Positions 47,490 through 60,937 of a DNA stretch of 64,000 nt are shown one piece after another (the first letter of the stretch is position 1; every line of letters starts with the position of its first letter). A model generated the notes under the pieces. It did no database searches. It had not been told where the DNA came from and was given only the letters and a program-made list of their open reading frames with translations. The position numbers were made by a program, and so were the translations under genes. Source of the stretch: Opisthorchis felineus (taxonomy: Eukaryota; Platyhelminthes; Trematoda; Opisthorchiida; Opisthorchiidae); the NCBI GenBank assembly GCA_004794785.1, contig SJOL01007707.1, positions 932,000-995,999 on the forward strand, read 5' to 3'.

Positions 47490-50234
47490 GACGAAGCTGC
47501 TCATAAGTATCATTACCGGCAATACTATCTTGAACGCCCAGAGTGTCTGTTGTTTGGGCATTGTCAAATCACACTGTGATATGACCACCTTTCAGCTGGA
47601 CGATCGTCGATCTCTCGAGCAACCTTATCCCATCTGTTGACTATTACGAACCACCAATCTCAGCATGCTTTCTCAGTTCCCTCTTCTTCTTAATCACTGT
47701 CATCGTTTTCTCTCCACTTCTGATTTATCCGTCCAGTTTGATTTTCGCTCGGGTAGGATGGAGTTGTGCAATGATATAAAATATGGCGAGAAGCTCAGAG
47801 CGCTGAAATTGTTTCGTTTCTTCGTTTTGCACCTTTCGGGTCGCTTTAGGTTTACGTGGACCACAATAAGTTAACTGCGGGCTAGATTGATCGATATGTG
47901 TTTTCACACTTAGTGTCAACAGTTATCTCCGACGGTCGTTTTTCAATAGTGAGCATGAGGCGAAAATTGAAGGGCCACTCCAGTTGGTGCATGAACCTAT
48001 TGTTAACACAAACACTTCGTCGCCTGGGAGCAGACAGCAGTGGCATCAGAGGCACTTACCTGCATAATCGTTTAGAGTTACAAGTGGCTCGTAATTTTTA
48101 CCTCATTGAGTTCTTTATCAGTTTTTGGCCATATACAGGCTGTGCGATGTTCCAGATACCACAGTTGTGCTCATCTACTGAGAAAGACTCTCTACCAGGG
48201 GTGGTAGGGAAAGTCATGTGGCGTGATCGAAGCAATGGCGACGGATTTCCGTCCTACACTTATTTACCACTGAGTAAGTGTGGCTGAAATACGGCTTATC
48301 CAGGGTGTATAAAATGCATTTGTAGGCATACCCGATCAATATCCAACAACAGCTTATGAAAAACCAAACACAGTTACCATCGAAATGACATGCACCGACT
48401 CGTCTGTAGTCAGACCTGGAAGCCGGCTTTGACGCGAAAGCACAGTAACATGTTTTCCGCGTTTGCCTTTCGGTGACTACGCGAACACCGGACTCGGGCG
48501 CCTACTTATCTTTGTAGAGATATTCCACTGGAAACTAAGTACCTATAAAGTAATTACTTTCCATATGTGTTTCTTGGTGATCTGAGAAGTTTGGAATGCC
48601 GTGTCTGTGTGTGTGTGTGTGAAGTTGTTTCAGACCAAGTTTTTTTAGCTTTTTCCATTCGACCAATGTGGAAGGTTTTTGTCATGACCCAGATTGGCTT
48701 TTAATGATGCTTTTCCACAGTACCCGTTATTAGGAGCATGACATGAAAGTAGGAAAGTAATAGCTCCACAGCTTTTCGTGGATGAACTTCGTGGGTACAT
48801 AGTTAAGTTACATTTGTACGGGAGTCAACGTTCCATTAGAGTGCACTTGGGAGGGGACGCTACAGTCAAGTCGTGTGTTGGAATGATGTTTTCAATAAAT
48901 AACCGAACCACAGCACTCCTGGTATCCAGCGTTCCTCCTTTTGACGAGCCCTCCAATGCGATCGACGTTCGGTCAGCATAATGGTTTTCCATGCTCTCCT
49001 GCAAGGATTGTTCCGAGGTACTATGTTTCTCCAGTCGGAGTTGGGACCAGATTTTTTGCCTTGTGTGACTCGTGTTTTACTGACATCACAAGTCGACCAA
49101 GGCACTGGCCTGGACATGCTGTGTGTCAACATGACTGATGTGAAGCAAAATTTGGAGGATTTGCATACGACCTCATAGTCAAACAACGACTTTAGCTTTT
49201 TGCTCATCACAGATGAAGCCACTACAGAGTGGGCCGGTAGCCAACTCCATAACATGCACTCAGAGTATGTTGGCGCACACTTCGTCTCAAGCGATGCGCC
49301 TACTTTAGCGCAATTAGTTACCCTTTTGACTTAATTAAGTAGCACGGTATTTTAACATCGTTTATCAGTTTCGTCCATGTCTAGTCTTTTGCCATGGCTT
49401 AGTGATTACTGAGACCGAATTTGCTCGATCCTCCATTTAACTTGTTTTCTCGGTGAGCTAAGTAGAATGCAATATTGCTGATGAATGGTACCAAACAGCC
49501 ACATGATCTAGTCACAACTAACGTTTCAAACTCAGGTTGGACTATCGTTCTTCCAAGTACAATACTCGCTCTCTATTACGACTCCGTAAATTCCAAACGT
49601 ATTCGGTCGCCTTAGACCGGTGGGGAGGAAAGGGTCGCCTAACACCGCGGTACCTGTGCACAATCGCGTTTGTTTTGCTAAGGAGTCGATATAGGGAGGG
49701 TCACTGGAGAGGATTGTTGTAGGTTTCCAACAAATCGGATGTTGGTTTCACGAGGAGAGAGTTATCAATCTCAGGAGTTTCCGCAGGTACTATACGACGG
49801 ACAGTTGCGCCAGGGTTTATAAAACCCTTACAAGCAAAGTATGGCAGTAAAAATGGTTTGGTCTCGGCTGCTGCCGGATAATCTACTTTAAATATAATTT
49901 CCTTCCAGTTAGGCCACCTCTCTGATAAGGTTGACTTTCTGTGACTTGACGAAAGAAGGTCCGTCTCGCCTAAATAGACCGCGTCCAGGCAAACAGCCAT
50001 CGGTGCTGCTCAAACTTCGTCCTTTTAGGGGACATGGTTATATGTAATTGGTAAGGTGCATGACTAATGTCAAGAACTACCCTTTCATAATCCAAGCATG
50101 AGCTGATTTCCACCTCCTATCTACGAATCGTCCGAGCCATGAAATCTATATGGAAGTGACATCCGGAAATCAGTAGATGTACTTCGACCCAAACGTACAC
50201 GATGCAGTGCAGTGTAAAAGATGCAAACTGCGAA
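47490..50234. other. Region between convergent USP and ETS genes
   Basis: Presumably 3' UTRs. The first AATAAA on the plus strand that I noted is at 48894-48899, 1.4 kb after the USP stop. A 99-codon minus frame at 49701-50000 could be a further 3' exon of the ETS gene but has no clear acceptor. Confidence 0.45.
48602..48621. repeat. (TG)n microsatellite
   Basis: A short GT/TG dinucleotide run, 3' of the USP stop. Confidence 0.9.
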
Positions 50235-50695
50235 CTATTTACCAAAACACAGTTCTTGTTCAACCAACTTTGAAAACATCAGCATTGGTTTACAGTTTTG
50301 TGTATCCTTCAAAGAATCACGGAAGCGCACAATCTCTGGATGTTCGTAGTTGAAGCGGTAGGTCAACGGAGGTGTTGATGGACAAAATATTCCGTTTTCC
50401 TTGTAGCTTCTCAGGGAACGTGACATTGTATCATAAGTCATTTTCGGATTTTTCGTCGCCCTACCCCAGAGGAAAGCGACAAACTTTGTACCCTTATCCT
50501 CAGTCAATTCAAACAATCCATAAGTTTTATCCTTCCATCGGATGTGTGCCTTTGTACTTTCCAGCTCAAGAAGACACATCAAAAACTGCCAAAGAATCGG
50601 CTTCCGCCGCCTCACTGTCTGGCCATTGAATTGTGTGTCACGGCAGTTTGATTCACAATCGTTCTCGTCACTTGTGGATTGCTCATTCTTTACAG
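50235..50695 (-). CDS. ETS-domain exon
   Basis: Acceptor reads acctcacgtttcag on the minus strand. It opens with an acidic, polar region (TSDENDCESNCRD) and then RRRKPILWQFL, the start of the ETS domain. After the domain about 45 residues follow to the stop at 50235-50237. A potential donor (GTAAAT) overlaps the last codons, so a further 3' exon cannot be excluded. Confidence 0.88.
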
Positions 50696-53600
50696 CTGAA
50701 ACGTGAGGTAAACGACGGCAAATAAGTGAAGCAATGCACCAAGTCCTTCGGTTCAATTCGCGAAAGAAAAACCTAAATGAAGAAGAGGCCCACGTACATA
50801 CAGTTAGGAAGATAGGACATCGAAGTCCAAGAAAATTTTTTATACAACTGGTGCATGGCCTCGATCCCGAGTAGAGGACAGAAGTTGTTACTGCATGCGA
50901 TGCCGGCCTTTTTGCTTTCTCAGTATCTTTTAGATTGCTTAACCTCAGTATCTCGCGTGTTTCGCAAAATTTGGGAGTCGAACGTGAATTCTTGCCGCCA
51001 AGGTTCACGCGCAGAGAGAGTGTTGTTTGATTACTAATTGGGGTAATTGGTCGCTTATTTTGTAGCGCCATAAATATTGGTATTTTAGAGGTGAATCTCA
51101 GTGACTATATGATGCAATTTATTGCGCACAATTGTCGAAAAAGATTTGGCGAGAAGCCATTTTTATTTCATGAAGGGTCTTGGACAAAAACCTTATGCTA
51201 AGCGGGTTGAATCACCCACATGAAACGGTGTTAAATTCGGCGAAAAACGGCTTACTTCATGTGCAGATGCTAAGTCCAGTAAATGTTGTCACCAATTAGA
51301 GGCTTCCGTGGCTAATTCGAATGTTTCTGAATGTTTGGCACCTCGTCTAGCGGAATTATAGTAAGCATTCGTGAATGACCAAATGTTTTGTCTCTGCTGG
51401 TTCGCAGATTCCAAATATATTTCTGAGTTGTGTGACTAGATAAAAATAGTAAATATTAGAGAACATTGATTTATTTTTGACATAAAAACTACATTCTACG
51501 GGTTGGAATGTATAGTGGCCGCGATACATTTGCCAGGTCCACTGTGCCGCACCGGATAATTTAGTGCAACCCTTTCAGCCTGGTCAACTTTCCATCAACC
51601 TTTCCAACTTCGACATAAGGGCTGTGTACATTAACCCAATATTCTTGTAAGCTTTGTCTGCTTCCGCGTGACTCGACCAGGGTGAAAGAGAAAGGGGAGA
51701 GAACCACTCGGTTCATGATCAGCTTTCGCTGCGTAGGTTGGAACTGACTACGGATAAAATGTGCGAAGTTGGCTCTGCTTTGTGAGTGAAAATCATTCCG
51801 CCGAGGACGGGTGGATTAAGGAATTAAGCGATGCAGCATATTGATTAATGTAGCTACGAATATACTGGTTGGATCGATACACCGCACCCATTAAACTGTC
51901 AGTGTCTATCCGGCGTCGTGAGTTATGTTAACGGGTGCAGCACTTACCACTGAAAACAGACCGATTTGTTATGTGCTCGAGATAGCTCGGTGGTTAAGGC
52001 GCTAGATTACGGACCGGAAGGTCCGTGGTTTGAACCCAACTTCAGCATCTCGACTGCTCCTGTCTATGCTTGGGAAACAGTGCAGTATCCCTTCCCTCAT
52101 GCCTCCTTCCGTTTGCATGGCAGCTAGGCACCGAAAGGGTGTTACAGATGAACGATGTACCCATTCTTGTCTCACGGTACGCACTGAGTCATTTATTTCC
52201 TTGCCTTCTTGCAAGCTTGTATGTTTGGGGAAAAATCTTTACAAAAAATATAATGGTCTCCATAACTGGCCTAGAAACCTCTTAACCAGTGTGATTGAGT
52301 ATGTGCTAACTGCTCACGTGCTGTGAATCTGCATGGTGGAGGAATGGCCAATAAGCGGCAATCTTGGAAGACAGCTAACACAATATCACTGGAAACCCCG
52401 GGACCTCGTGTACAACTCTGTAGTCACCAAACCTAATCGGTTTGCTCGGCGACAATGAGGACAAATGGAGGACTTTTATGGGTATTACAAAAAAATATTC
52501 CCTGTTGCCGTCCTCAAACAGTTTTCAGGATGCACTCCACAGACTTGACAATGCACCAATCGTAAAAGCCAACACAGCATTTGGTAGCCTTGAGAAATAT
52601 GTCTAGAGCAGTCGCCACTTGCGCATAGACACAAAGATTGCATTGTATCCGGCTGCTGTGTTGTCTTCACTACTGTAAGGAAGTAAAATTTGGACGCTGT
52701 TTGGACATCATGCTCAAACTTTTGACGGATTTCCTTTGCGATGTCTGCGCAAAATCCCTCGGATCAAATGGAATAACAGTATCCCCAATACCGAATTCCT
52801 TCGAAGGGCAACGCTGTTGGAATTGAACAATGTCCGTTGCAAAACCAGCTCCGCTGGTTTGATTGCTCGAAACAAATGGCCGTGACTCTCATGCCCAAAC
52901 TGCGGTCAGGTGATAAACGGTTTTCGAAATCTGGGGCGCTTGAAATTCCTATATTGAGACAGCCTTCAAGTGAGCTTGAGACATCACTTATACTTAAGAT
53001 CATGAGAAAACTTGGCAGGACGGCATGGAGAACTGCTGTCCAAGCTGACGTGAGAAGATTTGAGACACGACGTGCTTCATTGCTGGAAAATAAGCGAGTC
53101 ATTCGGAAGAGGTTGAACATTCCCAATGCAGCCTCGACCATGTGGACTTCCGCAAAGTGCGGAAGCGCGTGCTTTGTGAGTCCAAAATGTATCCACTGAT
53201 CCACCTGACAAACGCAACCTTCTAGAACCCATGGAAGTTTGTTTCATTTTCTAATTACTACTTGGCCACGTTGTCATTCTAAGAATGACAGCATCAGTGA
53301 CCACATGTTTGAATGAAATAACACCAGGCTATCCACTACAACCTTGATGGTGTGTTACTGGATGAATCCTGGAAACACTTGAACGGTGCATTGCTTACGG
53401 GGATGCGGTTTCACGCCGAAAGTCAAAGGAAGTGGCGGGTGCTGCTGGTGCCTCGATGACAAACAGGTGACTGTTGCCGGTACTCTTTGTCATGTCATCA
53501 TGGCTACTGACTTGCGATGAACTTCTGGACGTTTACCCGCTGATCCTATTACCTCTGGTAGATATCGGCACCAAAGGCTTGTGTGCAGCCCCACATTTGT

Positions 53601-55129
53601 CTCAGCACAAACCATCAGCGGTTTCTTGCTAGTCGCAGGTTGGCCATTGGTTTGACCATTTTTGACCAGTAAATCCAATTCGGATGCCAGCCATGCATAA
53701 CCGGAGGCAATTACTTTTTTCAACTTAATACCAAAACATGTTGGGACCAAGGCTGTACGTGTCAGTCTGTCCAACATCGACCGCACGAACAAAGACCTGA
53801 AATCCACAAAACGGATGTTTCACTAAGACCATTGTTGGACGGCGTAGGTTATTCATCACATGAGGTAACTAGATTTCTAGCTGGCATGCTGAAACCACTC
53901 ACGGGAACATCAATCACCTACATTAGGAATTCATACGACTTCACCAGCAAAGTTGCAGGGCCTCCTTGTTTTGGGACAGACGAAGTTTTTGTAAGTGTTG
54001 ATATGAACTCGGTGCACACAGGTTTCCTGGAAGTAACAAAAGACTATGGTTTGCGTATACAACACTGCAAGAACGGACACAGATCTCACTGGATAAAATA
54101 ACTGAGGAAATGAAAGTGTGTCTGAACACCGACAATCTTGTCTCTGATTCCGTCGTTCACTCTCAAGAACATTGTCTAGCAATAGGATCTCCACTATCCC
54201 CGATTTTCGACCCATATTTACACGGAAGATTTCGATCATTTTGACTTTTGTTGTGATAAAACGTGATAACGTCAGCAACTTCTACAACTATCTCAATAGA
54301 ATGGTTCCTCACACAAAGTTGAGAACTGAGACAGGGTCCAGTTGTGGCACGCTATGTTTCCTAATCTGTAGAACACACGAGAATGGCGGGAAGTTAAAAA
54401 ATACTGCCGACCAGAAATCAACAGACGTGAATTCGGCCCTCAACTACTCGTCAGCACATCAAAAAGCAGTGTAGGCTTATAGTGCCTCATTAATATTTAG
54501 TCCAGTCAGTGCGTTGCGTATAGAATTCGACCCAACAGTAGTTTTAAGTGTGGTTAAAATCATACTTTAAGAGAGTGGATACCCAGTAAGTTTAACTGAG
54601 TAAAAATTAAGTGTTGAATCCGGTATCAAGATCAAGTAAGGAATGCATTGGTACAGCATTCACTCTTTTATTAAGCAGGGTCTATCCAGACAGCTAGAAT
54701 GATTTGGCATCATTCAATCTAGTAAATCATCACCGTCCCCAAAATGCCTAAGCCTCCTTCCCTGCTCTACTATTTTTCTAGCAACCGGAATCAGTGTAGC
54801 TCTGGCATACGTTTTATGGAGCCAACCGTGTGACTTGCCTAAAATGATCCCCCCCCCCCAAAGGAGCAGGGGTAAAGGTGCACTGCACTCCAATAATACG
54901 GTCAACTTTTACTCCAAATGCTCTTTAAAAAGGTGTAAATATGTGCACTTATATAAAGTGAAAATTGTTTTAGGTGTCTACTACGGGCTACTACCAGCTT
55001 ACACAATCTCAAATCTTGGAATTTTGCAAAAAGGTCTTTCCCGGCTTCCGAACCGAATATCTTTTCGAATTTCGCACTGGATTCCCACCTCAAGAATTCT
55101 GCCACACAGGAGGTCACATACACACCATC
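50235..55129 (-). CDS. Divergent ETS-domain transcription factor, 3' part (2 exons)
   Basis: Sequence-specific DNA-binding protein, presumably nuclear. Join on the minus strand: 55129-55003, then 50695-50235. The upstream exon ends in phase 1 (donor GTAAGC) and the downstream exon starts with two bases (acceptor acgtttcag), so they fit. The ETS winged helix spans about 50600-50352: ILWQFLMCLLE, HIRWKDKTYGLFEL, FLWGR, KMTYDTMSRSLRSY, PLTYRF. The two arginines of the recognition helix are kept (RSLR). The normal YYY after it is reduced to SYK. Subfamily unresolved; KMTYxxMSRSLR resembles ELF/ESE and SPI types. The stop may be bypassed by a possible donor at the end. Upstream exons should lie to the right. 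Confidence 0.8.
51976..52170 (+). mobile_element. tRNA-derived SINE
   Basis: CTCGAGATAGCTCGGTGGTT head, then TCCGTGGTTTGAACCC B box, body CATCTCGACTGCTCCTGTCT, and ACCGAAAGGGTGTTACAG near the end. The most complete tRNA-like head of the four copies. It lies inside the large intron proposed for the ETS gene, on the opposite strand. Confidence 0.87.
52480..53200 (+). pseudogene. LINE 3' fragment (CR1/RTE-like)
   Basis: Plus strand, last open part 52837-53199: NQLRWFDCSKQMAVTLMPK (the QLRWxGHVxRM box), then LGRTAWRTAVQADVRRFETR and ENKRVIRKR, the typical DRxxWRxxV...E+RR...EK+xxRK terminus of these LINE proteins. Upstream part heavily decayed. Confidence 0.75.
53800..54474 (+). pseudogene. PLE reverse transcriptase fragment
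   Basis: Plus strand: SLRPLLDGVGYSSHEVTRFL, then LKPLTGTSITYIRNSYDF, TDEVFVSVDMNSVHTGF (the D of the RT palm), and after a frame shift RDNVSNFYNYLN, GKLKNTADQKSTD and LNYSSAHQKAV. This follows PLE RT order, but the YVDD block is missing or broken. Inactive. Confidence 0.78.
55003..55129 (-). CDS. Candidate exon upstream of the ETS exon
   Basis: Minus-strand acceptor ctaatcttcag and donor GTAAGC. It encodes 42 codons, DGVYVTSCVAEFL through KFQDLRL, with a spacing of hydrophobic residues loosely like a SAM/Pointed helix bundle, although I cannot claim that domain. Phase and strand fit the ETS exon 4.3 kb away. Its membership in the ETS gene is inference. Confidence 0.45.
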
Positions 55130-58100
55130 CTGAAGATTAGTTACATCTGGATATCGCCATCGAGCTTTCAATAGTAGTTGCGTGGCTTTCATTTCCATCA
55201 AATGATCGACCAGTACACAGTTGGAGGACGTCTAATTAATCGATGACAGTTACCGGAGATCAGTAACCTACGTAAATCCTGTTCATTTCACTTCCTTCAG
55301 AACGTTTCGGCTGCGACTAATTCCCCATCATGTAGCTTAATCTGTATGCCGTTTAAATGAGACCACAAAGCGAACTTCGTACCGAGCTCCGTAGTTTTCA
55401 CATGACACTTCGGGGTTGTATGATCAATAAGTCGATAGACAATGTGAAACACGCCAATCATTACTCCTGTGGTCAGGTTAGTGTGAACTTAATTGCCTTT
55501 CAACCTGAAGAGAGCTGTCACTTGGTGGCATAAATATCCCATTCGCATCAAATAATCGTATAACCAAAGAGCATTTCATCACTCAAGTCACATGAATTCA
55601 GCACCTCATTGTTCACTATCAAAGCTGCCACACAAGCCACCAATATATTTGTCTCATTTTGTAAACTCGCTTTTCGCTTTTTAGAATAAATAATGACACC
55701 ACCTAAGAATGCCCGTCTGACAACTTTAAATTTCTGCAGGTTCTCACGATTCCTCCACGCATAACAGTACAAACGGCCATCTTGGTTTCGTCGTTTGCGA
55801 ACAGCCACGGCTCACTGAATGATGAAGATTCAATCCAGTTCATCATTGTGGAGATAACTAGGACGTTTGCATGGTTTCCACATCCTTTGACGTAAAAATC
55901 AAGTAGGCTTAGCCTTTTATGAAATAAGATTGTATGGTCCTGACAACGAGTGTAGAAGAACTTGGATAAGCCAAAGAGAATAGAGCGGCTTTCAGCCCAT
56001 AAATTCGGAGACCCTGTTTTTTCGAACAACTTCAGATGCACATGTGTAGATTATGTAGTCTTCGCAAACCACCAATAGTTTCCGTGCATCACGGATATTC
56101 AGGTTCTTCTTGAGGTTTTCAAGTTACCATCACGGCACAAAAATTTACAAAGTTGAGAAAACAATGCAGCATATTATTGGTCGGCATGGAACTAGGATAT
56201 CAAGGTTGTTATCTTCTCATAAGTAGCGTAAAAGCGTGGTTGACTGCCACGCATAAATTTATGAGGCTTCCGCTGCGGCAGTTCGGCCAAATCTGTTACC
56301 TAACACAAGGAAGAAACTAGGATTTATTCGACAGGACAGTCGAATAAAACTGCAACTTCCGGTTTATTCAGGCCTTGTTATCCTTACCTTTTGGCAAGAG
56401 TTACTTCCCAGCAGGAGCCTAACTCGGACATCCTTTTGTAAAAATTCAACGTTGGTGTTAGCAACTCTTCTAATTATTCAAGCCGAATCAGAAAGCTTTC
56501 CATATATAGTACTTATTTGAAACCAGGGTAAACCGGATTATCGCATCTTACGATATCAGATACTCATCTGATTTGTTCGCTCACTGATTCACATTGATGG
56601 TCACGCATGGCTTTTTAAGCTCAAAAGGTAAAAGACCCTTTTGGGTCGGATATACGTGGCCCGCAGGTGAAGATATCGTGGAATGTTGCTTCAGGCAGTA
56701 CTGTACAACCTTCAACTCTTTTGGAGTGTTACAGCAAGAAAAAAAGCACCTTGAGAATCCATTCAAAACCTCAGAATGATTGTGGCAAGCCAGCACCAAC
56801 TCGTTTCCCCATTCACTTTTATTCTTCGCCTCATAATAAGGCTTTACATCAAATTATGGTTATAAGACAGCAAAGCTTCAGTGTTAAAGAATAATGTACT
56901 GTCGATGGTGATGACTAAGCACACTCAGGTGGATATTTCTAAGGAATTTCCTCCTGCAAAATTCTCTTGAGAAGAACCTTACTATCAGAAAGCCCTTCGC
57001 TTCGGTTAATATTTCAAATATTGCACTCCATTTGGAGAAAGTATTTTGCGCGGGATGTAAGCACACTATGGAATGTTGTCTCCCAAATTGCCTAGATCTG
57101 ACTAGCACGGTTGAGTTAGGAACATAGGAGCAAATACGGTTTTCAGTTGCACGTGGCAAGCTGAGAAACCATCACAGTGTTCACTCTTCAACGATCACAT
57201 TGGGGAAAGAAAGCAATAGCTGACTCAATTTTCCTCGTATCTCACCAGTGCTTTGTGACAGGAGCACTTTTTGACAATACTCCCACCCCCGATTTGTCAG
57301 TACCAATCTAGCGAAACCACGTTATTGAGAATTGGGGTAAGTTCGACTTACACATGTGCAGCCTATACGGGAATAGTCATCTCCGTGGAAATGCTACAAA
57401 AGTGCTGCTCGTTAGCCACTTTATAATGTAGGGCTTTGAAGGATGACCACTCGTTAGCAATGCCAAGAACTTCTCTCCCGGTGTTTCAGGTTATTTGCAA
57501 AGTTTCGGTCTTCCCGGAGAAACTTCGTCAAGCGGATGTCGTCTTAAGCACTGTGTGTATACTATAAACGAAAATCATGAAAAGGGGGGAAAGTAGAATA
57601 GAGGAAAAAGAAGGACGCAGATATCCACTGGAGCGCAAAGACTAACTCATGGTTTTTATATGGTTGGTGTTCAAAAATGCATGTGTGGGTTTGAAAGACT
57701 GTGGTAGCGGTTGATGAGAAAGGCAAATTTGTTTTTATAAACTGTTGATTAGTTAAGACAAAACGGGTAAAGTCAGCAAATGGCATTTTATTTTATTACG
57801 CCTTACCAGTAGTAATAACTCTTTGTCGTCTGACCATTTCAACGCGTTCGGTGTGAGGCCGATTTGTCAGAGGGCCATTTTGGTGAATGTAAATATCAGG
57901 CTTGCACATTGTGAATCGGCTGAATTCCACCCATTAATAATTCAGAAGTGAGTGAACAGCAGTTGCTGAATCATTTCCTACTTTCTACGGGTGCACCGCA
58001 CTCTCTCCGGTTGTTTCTCAAACCACACTTCGCGTACTCTCACCCGACGTCCTATCTGTTTAAATGTTTCATCAATATGACCAATAAAACAGGATTTTCC

Positions 58101-60326
58101 GCAGCACAGCCAACCGGTTATGGACCTAGAAATCGCTCAGTGGAATAAAATTTATGACTTTGTACCCTTTCTATATTCTGTACTTGTCGGAAAGCAGAAG
58201 CTACTACACTAATGCCCCTGTGTAACAAACGCCCTAAAATGTTTTTTGCCTCGGGTTATTGTTCGTTTGGACCTTTGGCCCAAAACAAAATCACAACACA
58301 GAAATGCGAAAACTTTGTCCTCCAGCCACTATAAAGTCATGTATCAATTTCACAAGCGGACATGGTCATCAAGTATTTATTCATGTAAGGCTAACTGCGC
58401 TTTTTTCAAGCTGTGCAAGCCACCGACCGGTCTTTTTGTTCGGTTCCGTAAGGGGTAAGTTATGTATATTTTCGCTTCATTGAGTTTTCACACTATGACT
58501 TCTTGATACGTCCTTCGTTTCGAACCATGCATCACCTCAAAAAAGGGGTAGAAACATATGTATTCGTACTCTTCCGCTAGCTCTGACTCACAGTGCCAAG
58601 ACGTATAAACTTGATCTTTCTGGTGAAGGACGAGCGATTCCACAAAAAAAAACTAGTAAAATCACCACACTATGGTTCCACACGATAAACCACATATCGA
58701 TCATCAGTTTTTATTCCTTGAATCCTTCCGAAAGGGCAGAAATAAATAGATTTTGCTTTCCCTGACAAGCAAACTGGGGTCAGCATAACAGATAAAGCTG
58801 TCACTGATGGCATTCAGGCTCATGCTTTAGTGTTATGCTTTAGATGCAAACTGTCGCCTACTCGACTACCGAAATGCTTTCTAGTAGGTGGATTAATATC
58901 GGATGATTCTTCTTGATTGGGTGTTTTTTGTGGAGTATAATTTGGCGAGAATGGATATTTATTGCTGGAGTACAATGAGTGACTGAATGGATTCCCTTAC
59001 TCTTCATCTTGTTAGTTTGACATTCCAGACAGGCTAAGGATGACTGTTTTCCACACATGAAAATGATACTGAGGTATTGTCGAATGTTAGTCTGCTTGAA
59101 CTCCACCGATCAAAATGTGAACCTCCTATCAAGTCACTCCTCAGCTGCATTCCAACAGTCACTCTGGTTACCTTAACGTCCGTGTAACCATGACTCATCA
59201 CTTGATATGCCCGTTACGATCAACGAGGGACGTCTCCTGCTGTGCCCTTCCATGTCAATGGGTTCAAGGCGTGAGTTAGTTTCACTGGCCCGGACAATCG
59301 AGAATAATTAGAATTTGGGGTGCTCCGTAGATGATCTCTGCTAGTATCGTGGTCGGTTTTAGCTTTCAGAGCGCATCTACAAAGACGCATATAAGGGACC
59401 ACACACAGCGTGGTGTATCCCGGGCTGTCTAGCTGTCTAGTCAGCTTTCGCTGCATCAGATTTGTGTCAATGAGAAACTCGACCCACTTATCTTCTTTCT
59501 TATCCGACCGCCGCGAGGCCCAAAAAGATCCAATGCCACTCCCATGACCTGTTTCAACCGCTGTTGCCTGGTGTATGCCTGCTTGATCTGATTGGTCTCT
59601 ATTGCGTACCCGATTTTTCTCCAATCGGATAAAATATTCGGTGGCTGGAATTTAGTCATTCGTGAGCCGTGCATACGACCGTTTAAGGGTTTGCCTTCCT
59701 GTCGAGTAGTAGCGTGCGTGTGGGATGAAAGCTTCGTGAGGTTTTCGGATAGGTTCCTGCAGGCGAAATCCCCCTAATGCTTTGCAACCAGGTGCATATC
59801 TATGCCCACCACCACAGTGGCATGGGTAACTCATTTGATGTCGCGGTTCCGAGCTGGCCTTTATGCACAAGAAAATAAAAACGAGGCCTGTCATCATCTA
59901 GTTGCGTTCGTTGCTCAGGCCCTTCCCGATCCTGGCATGTGGCCCAGGCCATTCCCTTAGGAATTGATAAAGTAAAATACAATAAGGTGAAAAAAATGGT
60001 CACACGTGCAAGGGGGTTGAGATGAGTTAAAAGCAAACAGGAAATGCTCTAGATACGACTTGTTCTACGGAGCTGACACCCATTACTCTGGGCTGCAACT
60101 GCTATAAACCAAGACATCTCGCCCTCCAAAAAGTGATATATTACTTCAATTGTCAGGAAAAGGCTGCTACACACTTCGCTGGGCTTTTTGTCATTGTCTT
60201 CTTTGAACCGCTGAATCTTGTAGCCTTATTCCAAATGACCTTTAAGGATGATTTTAAAGAAGTTTCAATCACTGAGCACTCATTTCTCCATTCTCCACAT
60301 TCAATACTGGCTTCCCGCTTTTGCAG
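55130..60326. other. No supported gene
   Basis: May hold upstream exons of the minus-strand ETS gene. Frames at 57948-58148 (after a fair acceptor, with AATAAA at its end) and 58222-58454 (before a good GTAAGT donor) were seen but cannot be tied to a gene. A minus-strand frame set at 59220-59900 is not recognised. Confidence 0.45.
55548..56041 (-). other. Two overlapping open frames, possible transposase debris
   Basis: Minus-strand frames contain NQDGRLYCYAWRNRENLQKF, then FYVKGCGNHANVL and MMNWIESSSFSE. The layout faintly recalls Merlin/ISXO2-type transposases (WxxxxGL...W+C) but key cysteines are missing. No gene is claimed. Confidence 0.2.
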
Positions 60327-60546
60327 CCGCCAGCACAGTGTAGCCAGTTCTCCAAAGTAAATCCTCCAAAAACTAAGAAACCAACCCTGGCAGAACTCCC
60401 CACTCCCTATGATCCCCATATCATAGGTTTCATCCACCTCTCTCTCGCGCAGAATTCTTCGCAATTATACGATACTAGTTACCTTCTTGTTTTTCCACCC
60501 TGCGTGTTAATGTTCAGCGTAGCCCCAGCTGAAGGTTTCAAGCTGA
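60327..60546 (+). CDS. Candidate exon of unrecognised right-end gene
   Basis: Strong acceptor ccgcttttgcag and donor GTGAGC, with one open frame throughout (73 codons plus one base). It encodes NPPKTKKPTLAELPTPYDPH, then SYLLVFPPCVLMFSVAPAEG. No family recognised. Base order looks coding (few repeats, balanced residues), but no homology supports it. Confidence 0.35.
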
Positions 60547-60937
60547 GTGAGCTCCGCTGAACCATTTTGTTGGCTACCTGGGACAATCTCGTGAACTCAT
60601 TTATTATCTTAGCAGACTTACTTCTGCAGCAGGTCTTCACCCCAAACTGCATGTCATTCAGTGATCCGTTCTCATGACCTAGTTACAAGCATGCATAGGC
60701 TTGCTTTGCAACGCCGAGCCCCAGTCATCGCCAACCACTGATCCCGACTCGCCTCACCGCGCAAACCCTTTGGAGACCACGAAGCTAGCTATAATTTAAG
60801 GGACACCTCGTTATGCTTACATGAGTTTTCATATACTAGGCAAAATTCACACACCTGGTCTCACCGATCTTACACCACCGGTTTTTACTTTTCATCTGGT
60901 CGAGCTATTCCCGCACATTACCCACTTTTGCATCCAG

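Noticed and set aside
47898..48287. 129-codon plus-strand open frame after the USP stop
   Set aside because: No homology; most likely 3' UTR or intergenic chance frame.
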